A stretch of DNA of 64,000 nt from Liquidambar formosana. Its lineage: Eukaryota > Streptophyta > Magnoliopsida > Saxifragales > Altingiaceae. The notes beneath the pieces were generated by a model, which did no database searches, had not been told where the DNA came from, and worked only from the letters and a program-made list of their open reading frames with translations. Below are positions 1-11,475 of the stretch, one piece after another. The translations under genes and the position numbers were made by a program. Where the stretch lies: contig CM077823.1 of NCBI GenBank assembly GCA_039720395.1, forward strand, positions 14,380,969-14,444,968, in the 5' to 3' direction. Each line of letters begins with the position of its first letter. The stretch's first letter is position 1.

Positions 1-268
1 ACCTGCCATAACCATAGGTTCCTCGCTCCACCGTTCGTCTGCCATCATCCGCCATAGACGTGGGTTTCTCGCCATAGCCATCAATCTAGGTTTCTCACAC
101 AAAAACAGTGGGTTTCTCGCCATAGATGTGGGTTTCTTGCTCTTGATAACAGGTAACTCTAGATTTGTCTTTCTTTGCTATCTCTAGCCCCTCATTTGTA
201 GATTTAGGACGATGTCATCATCGGCTGATTCAAGACATACAAGAAATTTGTATTAACAACCATCATTT
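1..268. other. Unassigned leader of the GRF-type TE fragment
   Basis: No gene is seen here. A short phrase (gtgggtttctcgccatag) recurs in variants around 58-140, suggesting an untranslated or low-complexity leader upstream of the GRF zinc-finger fragment. It may belong to the same transposon, whose left end would lie outside the window. Confidence 0.3.
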
Positions 269-732
269 TGTCGGCGATATGGGAATTGTTATTATGGAGT
301 TGAATCTCTATTGGACATAGCTTGGACTAGATACAACACGGGCCGAAGATTCTATGGATGTGTGAACTTTTCAATAAACAATTGTGAGTCTTTCCATTGG
401 CACGATGAGGATTTTTTTTCTTGTGAAAAAAGAGGTCTCTTGGATGTTGTATAAGGAAAATAAGGAATTGAGAAGGCAAGTTAAAAATGTTCCAATATGA
501 GGTGGTGGGAGATAGGGTAAGTGCAGAAAATAATGAGATGCTTGGACTGAATGACAGCACAAAAACAATTGAGTTACAAAACCAAGTTATACAATTGCAA
601 AGACAGATGCTAGAGCTAAAGGAATGCGCAAACAAAAATGAACTGAAGATGAATATGAAATGCTCCATGTATCTAGCTTCTCTGTTAGTTATTGTCAATA
701 TTGTAATTTTAGGAATTGTAAGTTCGTGGTAA
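269..732 (+). pseudogene. GRF-type zinc-finger protein fragment, TE-associated
   Basis: Translation of about 269-409 gives a GRF-type zinc-finger pattern: an N-terminal CYYG, then NTGRRFYGC, then NNCESFHWHDE. The family normally has CxCG at the first position, so the second Cys appears lost. After a frameshift or stop, an 81-residue open frame (487-732) carries a Gln/Leu-rich coiled coil and ends in one hydrophobic membrane segment (SLLVIVNIVILGIVSSW). Zinc finger, then coiled coil, then C-terminal membrane anchor is the usual layout of plant GRF proteins found in or near Mutator-like transposons. A decayed MULE transposase lies on the opposite strand at 3.6-5.5 kb, so both may come from one element. 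Function is inferred only; this is not an intact gene. Confidence 0.6.
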
Positions 733-1088
733 AATAGTACCAAATGTTCATGTTGGATAGCAACATTCTGTTATATGTACTTTGATGCACTTTCTATGTG
801 CCTTTTATTGGTAAAATAGCACTAAATGTAAGTTAATGTTGGATGGCAAATGTTGGATTAACTAGTTCGATTTTGTATTACTGCCTATACATATGCAACA
901 AGTATTTTCTACACTTACCTTATCATGGTGAGATAATTAAACAATGCAACCTATTTTACATTTTAGCTATACATAATTGGTTTCAAACATGCATTCCAAA
1001 ATTAAACACAAATGTTAGTTGTCCAAAAAGAAACCATACTATTAAGTTGTTCAACACTATAATATTGTTCAACAGGACACATACTTCA
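733..1088. other. Non-coding AT-rich spacer
   Basis: No supported gene. An open frame at 843-1136 has no recognisable domain and runs into the local tandem repeat, so it is treated as chance. Confidence 0.4.
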
Positions 1089-1310
1089 ACTACATTAATT
1101 ACATATGAAGTTGTCCAAAACATAACCCAAAATTAGTTACATATTAGATGGGACCAAAAATAACCCACATATTAAGCCGTCTAAAAAAGAACCCATAACA
1201 TCATGGGGGCTCTTGCAAAGAACCATCCAAACTACATTAATTACATATTAAGTTGTCCAAAACATAACCTAAAATTAATTACATAATAGATGGGACCAAA
1301 AATAGCCCAC
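1089..1310. repeat. 142-bp tandem duplication, second copy split by a solo LTR
   Basis: The unit starting actacattaattacatat occurs at 1089 and again at 1231, an exact 142-bp offset; gatgggaccaaaaata repeats at 1147 and 1289. The second unit is interrupted at 1310 and resumes at 3325 (atattaagtagtccaaaaaa, matching the first copy near 1169). The repeat therefore gives an independent empty-site check of the LTR insertion. Confidence 0.8.
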
Positions 1311-2062
1311 TGTAGACACCCCATTTTCATCCCTTACCATTTGACCTTTCCACCTTAGGAGCATTATTACATGTAAAGAATTGCATCATTTTGGCACCAA
1401 ACATTTTTAGTTAGGCTTTAGACACCCTTAGGAATTCATGGTATCTTCTGGGGTTCAATTTGGTTAAGTCTTGATATAGTATAAGAAGTTTTGCGACTTA
1501 GAGGGCATTTATGTCATTTCACTTGCATAATTCTTGTTTGATATTCAATTCTCACCAAATTCATCCCGAGATGACCCTAATGACCTTAGGATGTCATTTT
1601 TAGGCTTGGTTTAAAGTTTGGTTAAGTTTGGAGATGATTTGCTTAAGGATGGTCCAAAGTAGGCTCGGTTTGACTCCGTTCATCGGTCCTTCTTATAATA
1701 TCTTCTTAATTTGATCCAATTGATTCCAATTAATGCTTCATTAATATCAATTGGGTCTTAATTAAGGTGTATTAATGCTTGGAATTATTTTTGGAAGGGT
1801 TTGAATGCAACTAGGACTCCATCAGGGTTTAAACCCTAATATTGCCCTAGTAAGCCTCAATAGATCTCTATGAGCCATATGGGATTAACCCTTGATTAAT
1901 TCACCAAGTGTGACTCAATTAGGAGTGTTTCAATCATATTTTAAGGAAAGAATTGAGCCATGGTCGTTTTAAATCCAAAATCAATAAATTTGGACTTAAA
2001 ATGGACTAAATACATAGCTTTAAGAGATAAGTATGCACAGGAGAAGGCATAAAAGGCTACTG

Positions 2063-2160
2063 GTGGCCGTTTGGCCACTTTCAAAGGCCAAACGGCCATT
2101 CTCAAAGGCCAAATGGCCACTCAAGGTGGCCAAACGGCCACTAAGGGTGCCCAGTTGGCC
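2063..2160. repeat. GGCCAAACGGCC-like palindromic array inside the LTR
   Basis: Several copies of ggccaaacggcca and its reverse complement (tggccgtttggcc) lie head to tail in both orientations with short spacers. They sit about 180-270 bp upstream of the LTR TATA box, where promoter-proximal elements are usual. Confidence 0.7.
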
Positions 2161-2337
2161 TTTAACGGAATTTTACCCTATTTCAGCCTCTCTAGACTCC
2201 TGCTCTTGGTAGAATTCGAATTTTCTCCAAATTTTTGAAGTGTTTGAGATAGGAACCAACTCTTGAGAGTGATTTAGAGCCCTTGGATCATCCCTAGCTA
2301 GATCCAATCCTAGCCATTCATTCCACCCACTTTTCAC

Positions 2338-2345
2338 TATAAATA
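2338..2345 (+). promoter_or_regulatory. TATA box of the solo LTR
   Basis: The sequence tataaata lies in the middle of the LTR and is followed by a C/T-rich stretch, as expected for the U3/R junction. Confidence 0.55.
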
Positions 2346-3324
2346 GTGGTCCTTCCTTCATTTATTCTCCACCAAGTCTAAGTAGAGTATTCTTAAGCAA
2401 ATGAAGAGCTTGAGTTCTTGAGTATGGGGTGAACTTTCCTATTAGTATCCCCTCATTTGAGACTCATTCTAAGAAGAGCTTGGGCTCAATAGTTAGTGGG
2501 GAACATTCCTATTAGTACCCTCTGGATTGCAACCCATTCTAAAGCTATAAGGCGCAGAAGCTCTGCCTGATTTGCGATTCCCTCCCTTAAGGCCATCATA
2601 AAAAGCGTCAAAACTCTAGCCGATTTTTTACTCAAAAACCCTGAGGTCGCAAATAGAACTCACTCTGCTTCATTTCTGTCAGGTATAATCCCTAAACTTC
2701 ATTGCTATGATGTAGTTGTTTATGTAATAATGCATTCTCCTATAAGTTTTATTATTCGTAGGATTATATTAGGGTTTTAATCCTAAATCAAACAAGTTTT
2801 CAAATCAAAATTGTTTCTTTCGAAGTAAGTTGTTTTTCAAAAGCAAGTGTTTGATTATGGATTAGATTCTAATAGATCCTATGAGGAGTGAAACTCTTCT
2901 TCCTAACATGATTGTTCAAACTACGTAGACTTTGATCTTCATTAGAAGTACGTAGGCTGCTCACTTGAGCCCAAGTCCAACTTAACTTAGTTTTTATCCT
3001 TTAATTTTCTTAATTTTTAGTTATTGTATAGTTGAAATTAATTAAGCCTAATCAATAAATGAGATTGATTTATCGGGCGAAATGGGTGCCTACAGGCCGT
3101 GGCTCAGAACCTTCCCATTTCGTAACCTAGCCCCTGAATCTTTATTTTTGGTTTAAGACTCGCCTATTTTCCATTAATGAAGTCAAACTTGTTTTTTTTT
3201 AAAACAAATCTTTTATTGGTTTCCTCGTACCCTAAAAATGAGGTAGCGACTCCTTGCTTTTTGAAAACCCTTTTAAAGAGTGGAACAAAACTCGATTCCC
3301 CCGAGTCGATTTTCGACGTCCACA

Positions 3325-3600
3325 CCCATATATTAAGTAGTCCAAAAAAGAACCCAAAGCATCTAAAGCTCATGCAAAGAACCGCCCAAAAAACCATCAT
3401 CATTGCCCATATAACCAGCTTCATCTGCTTGGTTCTTCGTGTTCCCAATACATATGCAAGTAGTAGTAGAAGAGTCCACAGAATGATCAGAGAGTTTACC
3501 TAGCCTCCAATGCCAACACTGCCAATCCATCTATACACTTTGGATGCTTTGTAATGATTGGTTTGTTTATTGCTTTTAATATGTACTTGTTCTAAGATTC
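3325..3600. other. Right part of the split tandem repeat and spacer
   Basis: It resumes the 142-bp repeat interrupted by the LTR (to about 3390), then runs into unassigned sequence 3' of the minus-strand MULE transposase. Overlapping opposite-strand frames here have no recognisable domain. Confidence 0.4.
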
Positions 3601-5510
3601 AGAAGGATTGTTGCATAGCATTTCATATTTGAGTCTTGTGCTAAAATGTGATCTAGATCATAAACTGGCAGGAATAGCTCTTAACTAGCTATGTGCACCC
3701 TAGTCCAAACTCTTAAGTTTTTCCATGTATTGTTCAAACTCATTGACTGTGTAAGCTGTTACAGCCATCCACATCTCATCCTTAAATATTCTCTCCTTAT
3801 ATTGCCCTTTGAAGTTGGTATATATATGCCTCTCACAGTACTAATGGTCAATGGCTCTTTAAATGTCCTAACTAATCCCTATACATAAATAACATAAATA
3901 ACTAACAATTGGGGGAAAAAAATGTTGCCATAATGTAATGATATTGCCTAGAATTTGTCAGTAAATATATTACCTTTTGTCTATCGAAAATGAATGTGCA
4001 GCCATGATCCTCTAATCCACCAATAACTTGTAATAAGTTGGTCATGAATCATGTCCATATTTCCTTTGTCTCAATTTCTACAACAGTAATAGCAACTGAA
4101 AAAAATTTCATTGTTCCAATCCCTCGCAATAGAACTTAAAATCTGTCCACCGAAAGAACCTTTTAAGTGGAAGCCATCTAAACCTACAAAAAGCTTACAT
4201 CCACCCAAAAAGTCATTGATTATTGCATGGTATGAGATAAACAATCTCATAAACTGTGCTAACTGGTTTGGGTAGGTTGCTTCCACTTTCATTTGTATAA
4301 AACTGTCTGGATTCTTTATTTTGATTTGAATACAATAGTCCTACAACTTATTGAACTACAAATCATGATCCCTTTCGAATAGGTTCTTCTTCTTTGCTTT
4401 ATAGAGTTTGGTTTTCAAAACATCAAATATCAACTCCTTCACAACTATATTATGAAACGCTTCCAAACTCCAATTAGGATCATCTCTAAATCTGTCTATG
4501 TACATCTTTGCTAGCCAATCTAGCTTGGTCATTCTTACATAGCCTATTATAAGTATGATTTGGATGCTTCAAAGTCTTCAGCTAGAATTTCAATCTTCCC
4601 TTAGCCAAGATGCATATACCTTCCACCCACAATTATCTCTGTAGTTAATAATAACTTTATCACTATTATTCTTTAAGAAAGTCAATTCATATCCCTTACA
4701 AATGGCCACCTCTCTTACAAGATCCCTAAAATCTTGAGCTATTGTAAATGTTGTACCTAACACCAATTTAGGTTTCAACATGTTTTTTTCCCTGCAAAAC
4801 TCAGGATACTTCTCTAGTTTCAATCTGCCTTCATCATCTGAGGATCTATTAAGACTAATAAGATCATCAGATGGAACATATTCTAAGAGAATTTCATCCC
4901 CACTTCCAGCTGCATCCTTTTGCATTTCTTCTATTATCACATTGGCATTCATATCAACATCAATATTTGCCTCTATATCATCCACTACCACAAAATTAGA
5001 ATCATTCAAATTATACTCTTTTGGATCTCCAAATAATGTTCCATTACTACTACTACTATTATCATTATAATCTGTGGCATCTTCATTCATATTTGAACCT
5101 TCATCACCTGTACCTTCATCAACCACCCCTTTAACAACTACCTCTTCTCGGGAACCAACACTTACAACCCCTCTATATTAAAGTGCTCTAGAAACATTTT
5201 AACCAAACAAAATCTTGTATGACAATCAAATATGTCCATTAGAAAGTAATCATCATTGCATATAACCAACCCATCATCAAAGTCCTTCATGGGTACATTA
5301 TAATACAGTTTGAAGTTATTGGGATTATGATACCCAACCTCTCCCAACTCTTGTAGCATGTTATTCCAGTTAATGTAGTCAGGGTCAATGTTATCTAAAT
5401 AGTCAGTTTTTCCATCACAATACATTTTGTGAGGATTATGTCAGAAATAACTCTCATGATGAATCTCAAAAGTATAGTACTTAGTGGACATCTGTGTAAC
5501 ATCAACATTC
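3600..5510 (-). pseudogene. Mutator-like (MULE) transposase, degenerate
   Basis: Read on the minus strand, several frames form one MULE transposase. The N-terminal part (about 5500-5162) resembles the PB1-like MuDR domain (MSTKYYTFEIHHESYF, a stop, then CDGKTDYLDNIDPDYINW). Next is an acidic linker and a MuDR DNA-binding-like stretch (5126-4590; FTIAQDFRDLVREVAICKGY and NCGWKVYASW). The transposase core follows (4292-4071; FVGLDGFHLKGSFGGQILSS) and continues with FIFDRQK at about 3965-3985. The last part (about 3890-3620) has FKDEMWMAVTA and LKYEMLCNNPSES. Stops and frameshifts separate the blocks, so the gene is dead. Terminal inverted repeats were not found. Confidence 0.85.
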
Positions 5511-5650
5511 CTATGAACAAAATAGACATTTAACATGGTACCCAGCTACTCCCCTACTAATAATGGAGAATTAAGAGATTCAGTTAATGGAGATGCTCTG
5601 TTTGGGATCACATATACAAATGTTGTTTGTTTGGGACCACATATACGTAT

Positions 5651-5655
5651 ACTAT
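5651..5655. repeat. Left TSD (actat) of the minus-strand solo LTR
   Basis: The sequence actat directly before 5656 is repeated exactly at 8697-8701, directly after the LTR. Confidence 0.9.
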
Positions 5656-7797
5656 TGTGAACCACGGGTTTCAATCCAGGAGGAGGAAGGAGAACCTTTC
5701 TTTTAAAAAGAGTTGTAGAGATTTAAATTAATAAAAATCTGGTTTTTAAAAGGTTCACAAAAACATAACAAACAAGGAGTCGCCACCTCATTTTTAAGGA
5801 AAAAAGGAAAACCTTGAAAATAGTTTTAAAAGGAAACCTTTGAAAACAAATCACATGACTCCGATCAAGGAAAAGCAGGTCTAATCAAAACAAGAGAGGA
5901 TTCGGAGACTAAGTTACGATGTGGGAAGGTTCTAGGAAACATCCTATAGGCACCCACATCGCCCCAAAATGGGTCTCTGAATTTATATGGGCTATTTCAA
6001 TCACTTCCTAATTAATCACTATGCATATGTAAAGAATCATCCATAAATCATCCACATTCATCCATAAACATCCATAAAGCAGTAAACATCCATAAAGCAT
6101 ATAAACATCCATGAACAAACAAGAGAGCTATGGAAAGCAGTAGAGAGATAGAGAATAAGAAACAGATCTATCCTACTCTTCTAGTAAATATGTGATGGAT
6201 AAAGGTATAAGCATGGGTCCATCCTACTCCTCTAGCGTATATGTGATGGACAAATGGATAAAAAGAAAGAAAAAGAAAGAAAAAGAAAACCTAGGATACT
6301 TAGTATCCTTGGGCAGACTTGAACATCAAATGAGCGCCTACGTACCTTACATACAAAGATGTAAGGATCAAAGTCCACGTAGTTCGATTGAGAAGGGGTT
6401 ACTCCTTTTACAATGAACTATAAATGCTAAGTTTCCAACTTAAGAAAGTTTTAAAACTTAGGAGTTTCCAAAAGTAGTTTGAGAAAAAGTAGGTATTTGA
6501 GAAAGAATAGAATTCTAACTCAAATAGACTTCTAAAGAGATTTGAATTCCAAAGCGAATAGAACTCCAGATAAAACAGAATTTTATGTAAGTTGGAAACT
6601 TAGGACTTCTAATTCAAAGTAAAGACAATAACCCAAGGGGGGAGAAGAGAACAACTCACACAAGACTCACCATCAACCACTTACCATATGCAAATTATCC
6701 CGAAACATCGAGAAAACACCAATTAATCACCCCATGTATTCTATAAGGCAATTATTAAGCTCAAACCAACCATATTCATGCTTAAATAATCATTAGGAGA
6801 CCTAAATCAAATCTGGACAGAATACTAAATATGCATATAATAACCTGAAACTCATGCAAATAACAAAAATCAAAAGAGAAACAAAATCCTAATATGCTCC
6901 TATATGCTCTTATATGCTCTAAACACCCTAACATACACAAAACTATCAAAAACATGCTAAATAGGCATTACCATGATGAAAATATCATATGAGAATCCTT
7001 AAACATGAAAAGAAAATCTAACATGATGCCTTAGGTAAGTACTTTATGTAAGAATGTGAAATAGTCATCCTTACGGCGAGCTTTCTTAAGTAAAACTATC
7101 CGGAGATAATTTTGCGTAAAAACCACTCTGTATGAATGATTTCTTCATATATCCTACGTAAAATATATATCTAAGAATGCAAAGAAACTCACAGCGCACT
7201 TAAACACACTTTAGAAAGCACCCATGCACCACCTCACCCTCTAAGGACGATAATTATCCTCGAAAAGGATAATCATCCATACACCTATGAAGATGAGGCT
7301 TACACAGTAAGTGTCCTATACAAAAGATGCTTAAAATCATGCATATAATTGAATCATGAAGAGAAAACGGCCTAAACACATCAATTGATTTTTCATGCAA
7401 AACGTACCTCTATCCTTAAGAGAGAAACTATCCTACCAGCAAACAATTCGTAATCCTAATCCACTAACATGCATTCTCATCATATTTGAATCATACACAC
7501 TCTAAAATATAGAATATATATGATTCCTAATTCAATACTAAGCCATAATTATGCAGAGAATGGAGTAGAAGAAGAAGGAATCGTAAAAGGATGTAAAGGA
7601 GACTTACAACAAAGCAAAGGTCTTCGCTGCGTTCTTCCTTCTCTTTGGCTTGGTTCCCTTCTAGTTCTCCTTTGAAATTGCAGTAGAAAGCCTCCTCCAA
7701 GTGATGTGGGTGTGTGCAAACTCGTGGCCCCTCTCTCTCTAATGAATATGATGTGTCAAATAAGCCCAAAAGTCCCTTATGCTGATGAATGAGCCTC

Positions 7798-7805
7798 TAT
7801 TTATA
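7798..7805 (-). promoter_or_regulatory. TATA box of the 3-kb solo LTR
   Basis: The minus-strand sequence is tataaata (plus strand tatttata). Its position corresponds to the TATA box of the first LTR. Confidence 0.55.
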
Positions 7806-8009
7806 ACCAACCAACTATATGAATCAATGGTTGAGATTAATTCACCATAAAATCAATCTAGGGCTGTAATTAAATCCCATGAATGTTAAACAACTCAAAA
7901 CCACCTCCCAATAGACTTAGAAGTCCTTTAGAAGGCTGAAAATCAGAGTGGTAGAGTCCCATTTCAGTCAAAAACTGAAAAGGAGATAAATCAGGACTGA
8001 AGGGCTCAG

Positions 8010-8058
8010 GTGACCGGTTAGGTGAACTGGTTGGACCGGTTAGGTGAACCGGTCACCC
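8010..8058. repeat. 22-bp direct repeat with ACCGGT palindromes in the LTR
   Basis: Two units of accggttaggtgaac(t/c)ggt start at 8013 and 8035 and contain the palindrome accggt several times. They lie in the same relative place (U3, upstream of TATA) as the GGCCAAACGGCC array of the other LTR, though the motif differs. Confidence 0.75.
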
Positions 8059-8701
8059 GAGAGGAATCCAAAAAATTTGGAATTCTAGCTCGGTTCGGAC
8101 TCCGAACTTCAAACGGACACAAATTCTTCATTTTAACTCCGATTTGAGTGATTCAAAAGCCAAAATTTCAAGGATTCAATGTTGAATAAGCCTAGAATAT
8201 TCTTGAACCTAAAAAATCCCTAACCATGGTCAAGTGACTGGGTTTTCATGAGGCAATTACCCGAAAAAAGGTCAATTAACCATAGGGTAATGTGGTGAAC
8301 CAATCCTAAACCTATCAATAAATTAAATTGGCATTTCAATTAGGCCCATTTCATCATTCTAAGGTCAATGGAACACTCCGGAACAAATTTGGAAGTCAAT
8401 TGGAAAATATACAAAGTAAAAGACGAAATTGCCTTTCAAGTCGTAAAAGTTCCAATTAACTATCCAAACCTATCTGGAATTGAACCAAATTTGACACACA
8501 TATCCAAAATGATCCTAGAAACTAAATGCAAGTGATGGGACTCAATAAAGAGACAAAAATATGCATGCAATGATGACCTATTCTCCTAAGGCTTAAAAGG
8601 GCAAAAGTGTCCTTTAAGGCTTATGGACTCCCAAATGCTTCTAAACCTAACCAAATGCTATCATGATCTTATGGGGATGAAAATGGGGTGTCTACAACTA
8701 T

Positions 8702-9392
8702 GTCTATTTTCAACCATATGTTATGCCCCAAAAAATAGTTTTGCTTAAGACTAGTGAGGTAGTGATAGCTCAAAACCTTACCCATTCCTCCTCTAAGTGA
8801 AACCATATTGACAAATGTTATGTCACATAAATGTAAATTTCATTATTAACTTATATATTAAATTATAATTATTACAATACATCATTGTTTGATATTAAAT
8901 CACATATGTCAACTTATCACCGTACGTTAACAAAACAAAACAAAACTACCATTGAATCAAGAAAATATGCTCCTCTACCTAAGTCTCCTCAATTGCTCAG
9001 AAATTTCTAGACCTTGAAAAATAATTTTTAATAAAAGGGTGAGCAAACCATGACTCAATGAGATAATTCATCATGAATGCTTAACATTAGGCTATAATAA
9101 GTCATTTTACATTTAACATCTCTGTAACATTTTATACTATAATGATATTAATAGCACTTCTTAAAATTTATGCCACTCAAGCATAAACATTTGTATGTAC
9201 CTGTGCCTCTGTTGCCTGCTGCAACCTACAAAAAAAAAATCATAGGATACATGTCTGCTCATACAGGATATACTATCTACAATTATAGCACAAACCATTC
9301 ATCATGTGTGTATGCTACTCCACTGGGCTCTTGCCGTAAAAAATGGAGTAGCATATTAGTGCACTAACTGCAGGACTTTTTCAACCCGGTCG
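8702..9392. other. Unassigned non-coding DNA
   Basis: No gene or clear element is seen. A 65-residue open frame at 9170-9367 has no recognisable domain. Confidence 0.35.
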
Positions 9393-9566
9393 TCTCATCT
9401 CAACATCTCAATCTTAATCACAAGTATAAGCATTTAACTTTACATAAACATATCATAGAATAACTTGATACATGCTTGTCTCTCATCTCAAAATCTTAAT
9501 CTCAATCACAAGTATAAGCATTCAACATCACATAAACACATGACATAATAACTTGATACATGCTTG
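9393..9566. repeat. Approximately 87-bp tandem duplication
   Basis: Two diverged units share atcacaagtataagcatt and aacttgatacatgcttg (first unit ends about 9478, second about 9566). Confidence 0.75.
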
Positions 9567-11340
9567 TGTATGTATTAATAATCATAATGCTCAACATATG
9601 GATGCTAATATCATGCATGCATACTGATTAATTTCAATAATATTTCAACATCCAATTATGAATATGAATATTTATGCTCATGCATTATCATTCATATTGT
9701 GCACTACCACCATTAACGATCTTAATCAAGCTACTCAACATAAATCTTAAAGCCAAATATTCATTTTGGGGTTAATTTGGAAATTTTCATAAGTTTAGGG
9801 GCTCTATTGCAAATATTAAAAAAAAATGAGGAATATGATGGCATCATAAAAATATTAATAAGAAAGTCCCTAAAATGTCCTACTTCTCACAAAAATCTCA
9901 TACGTTTGAACAAAAATCAATTTGGAATCCATTTGAGTTATTTTTGGTAAATAGGGGCAAAATGGTCATTTTACACATGAATAAAATAATGTCTTAAAAT
10001 AAAAGCATTCATTTTGCCTCAAAAATACTGTCATATAGGTCTTGTCGATATAAATCCAATGGTCCAAATCGTGACTTAATCGAGGTTTTGTACACTTTGT
10101 ATGGGTTAGTTAAAGTTTGAACAAAACACATTAAAGGGCTCAACTTTCACAATTTTTGAAATCTATGTTATCATACTCAAATAGTTACAAAATTTTAAAC
10201 AAAAGTTCTTATAATTTTTATAAGATTTTTAAAAAATATTTTTAGCACCAATAGAGGGTCCTACATGTCTAAATCCACTTGAGCACACATAGCTTACGAT
10301 GCACCTTGTTGCACCCAATCCCCTTTCCAGTTTTTTTCCTCACCCACACAACAAACAATATGTTGCTGTTTTCTTTTTTCATTTTTTCTCCAGATTTGAT
10401 CCATCTTTGAAAATTCATAGTAGATTCAATTCTTGACCTTTTTTTATGATTCAAAAGCCCATTTCACTTGGTTTTTTGTGTATAATTTTATAAAAATATC
10501 AAACAAATTAAATAACCTACCCATCAGTACAGTTTTGGAAATTTAATATTTTGGTTTTGTTTCTCCAAATATACAAGGTTTCAATGGCTCATTTTTATAG
10601 AGTAGCTTCCCTATATTGTATTAAGACTATGGTAAAACTTTCGTGGAGTTTCATGCTCCATACTTGAGAACCAATCAAACAAAGTGTGAGGGAAGCCATT
10701 GATGCTTTCTATAAGGTTCAAAACCTATCCAACTCTTAACCAATCTTAATAAAATTTTTAGAATCATTCTTACATCATTCAAGGATGAGAAATCTCACCT
10801 CAAGTTTGTAAAAAGATGCTTTGAAAACTTCCTTAGTTGAGTTCCTACTTTTTCTCCTTCTTTTTCTCTTTATTTCTCTATTTCTATTACTTTCTTTCTA
10901 CAAGCCTTATGGAGCACGAAAATATGGCTGAAACAGAGCCCATATAAGTTGTCTTGAGTAAATCTTAAGTCAATCTCTCATTAATAATCTGAGATTCTCT
11001 CTTATCCTTTAATTAATGCCCCTTAACCAATCAAAAATTTGCTATGTGGTTTGGTTTAATCTCCACATGACACCTATACTCTCTCTCTACATAGTATTTC
11101 TTAACATGCAAGTCATGCAATAAAATATTGCCACCTCTCCCCTTCCCCATGCAAGCATGAGGTCACTTGCGCTTATCCACTTCAAAGATTTCCTTCCAAC
11201 CAATTAAGCGATCGATAACATCTAAAAGAATGACCTCATCCTAGTGAAATTAATTACATCATTAATCCTAACAGTTTGATAATATGATAATACCGCTAAA
11301 TATCATAAAGTCTTGGTGGTGATTATAATAGTGATAAGTG
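9567..11340. other. Gene-free AT-rich DNA, possibly an old LTR fragment
   Basis: No protein motif was recognised on either strand. A minus-strand tataaaa (plus ttttata at about 10594) and C/T-rich blocks would fit a decayed minus-strand LTR, but no termini or TSD were found. Confidence 0.3.
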
Positions 11341-11344
11341 TTAT

Positions 11345-11475
11345 AATAACAACAATAACATAATAACAATAACAATAATAATAATAATAATAATAATAAC
11401 AATAATAATGATAACAACAGTAATAAAAATAATACTCCGTAATAATAATCACAATAATAATAAGGATAATAATAA
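11345..11475. repeat. (AAT/ATA)n trinucleotide microsatellite
   Basis: An imperfect run of aataat/aacaat units is interrupted by an ATACTCCG stretch. It generates spurious Tyr-rich and Asn-rich open frames on both strands. Confidence 0.9.

Larger units (their letters stand above)
1311..3324 (+). mobile_element. Solo LTR of a Ty3/gypsy-type retrotransposon (2,014 bp)
   Basis: It begins TGTAGACACCCC and ends CGTCCACA, so it has TG...CA termini. It is flanked by a 5-bp target duplication with one mismatch (cccac 1306-1310, cccat 3325-3329). No internal coding region, primer site or second LTR is present, so it is a solo LTR left by recombination. It holds a TATA box (2338-2345) and an array of GGCCAAACGGCC-like palindromic units (about 2063-2160). 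Near its 3' end it has the gggtgcctaca and gaggtagcgactcc blocks shared with the LTR at 5656-8696. The lineage call is by resemblance to long plant gypsy LTRs. Confidence 0.88.
5656..8696 (-). mobile_element. Solo LTR, TGTAGACACCCC type (3,041 bp)
   Basis: On the minus strand it starts TGTAGACACCCC at 8696 and ends in CA at 5656, with a perfect 5-bp TSD (actat). No internal region is present. It carries a TATA box at 7798-7805 (minus strand), a tandem accggttaggtgaac array at 8013-8055, and near its 3' end the caccca/tcgcc and gagtcgccacctc blocks shared with the 1311-3324 LTR. It is about 1 kb longer, so it is a related but distinct family. It sits upstream of the broken MULE transposase. 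Confidence 0.92.
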
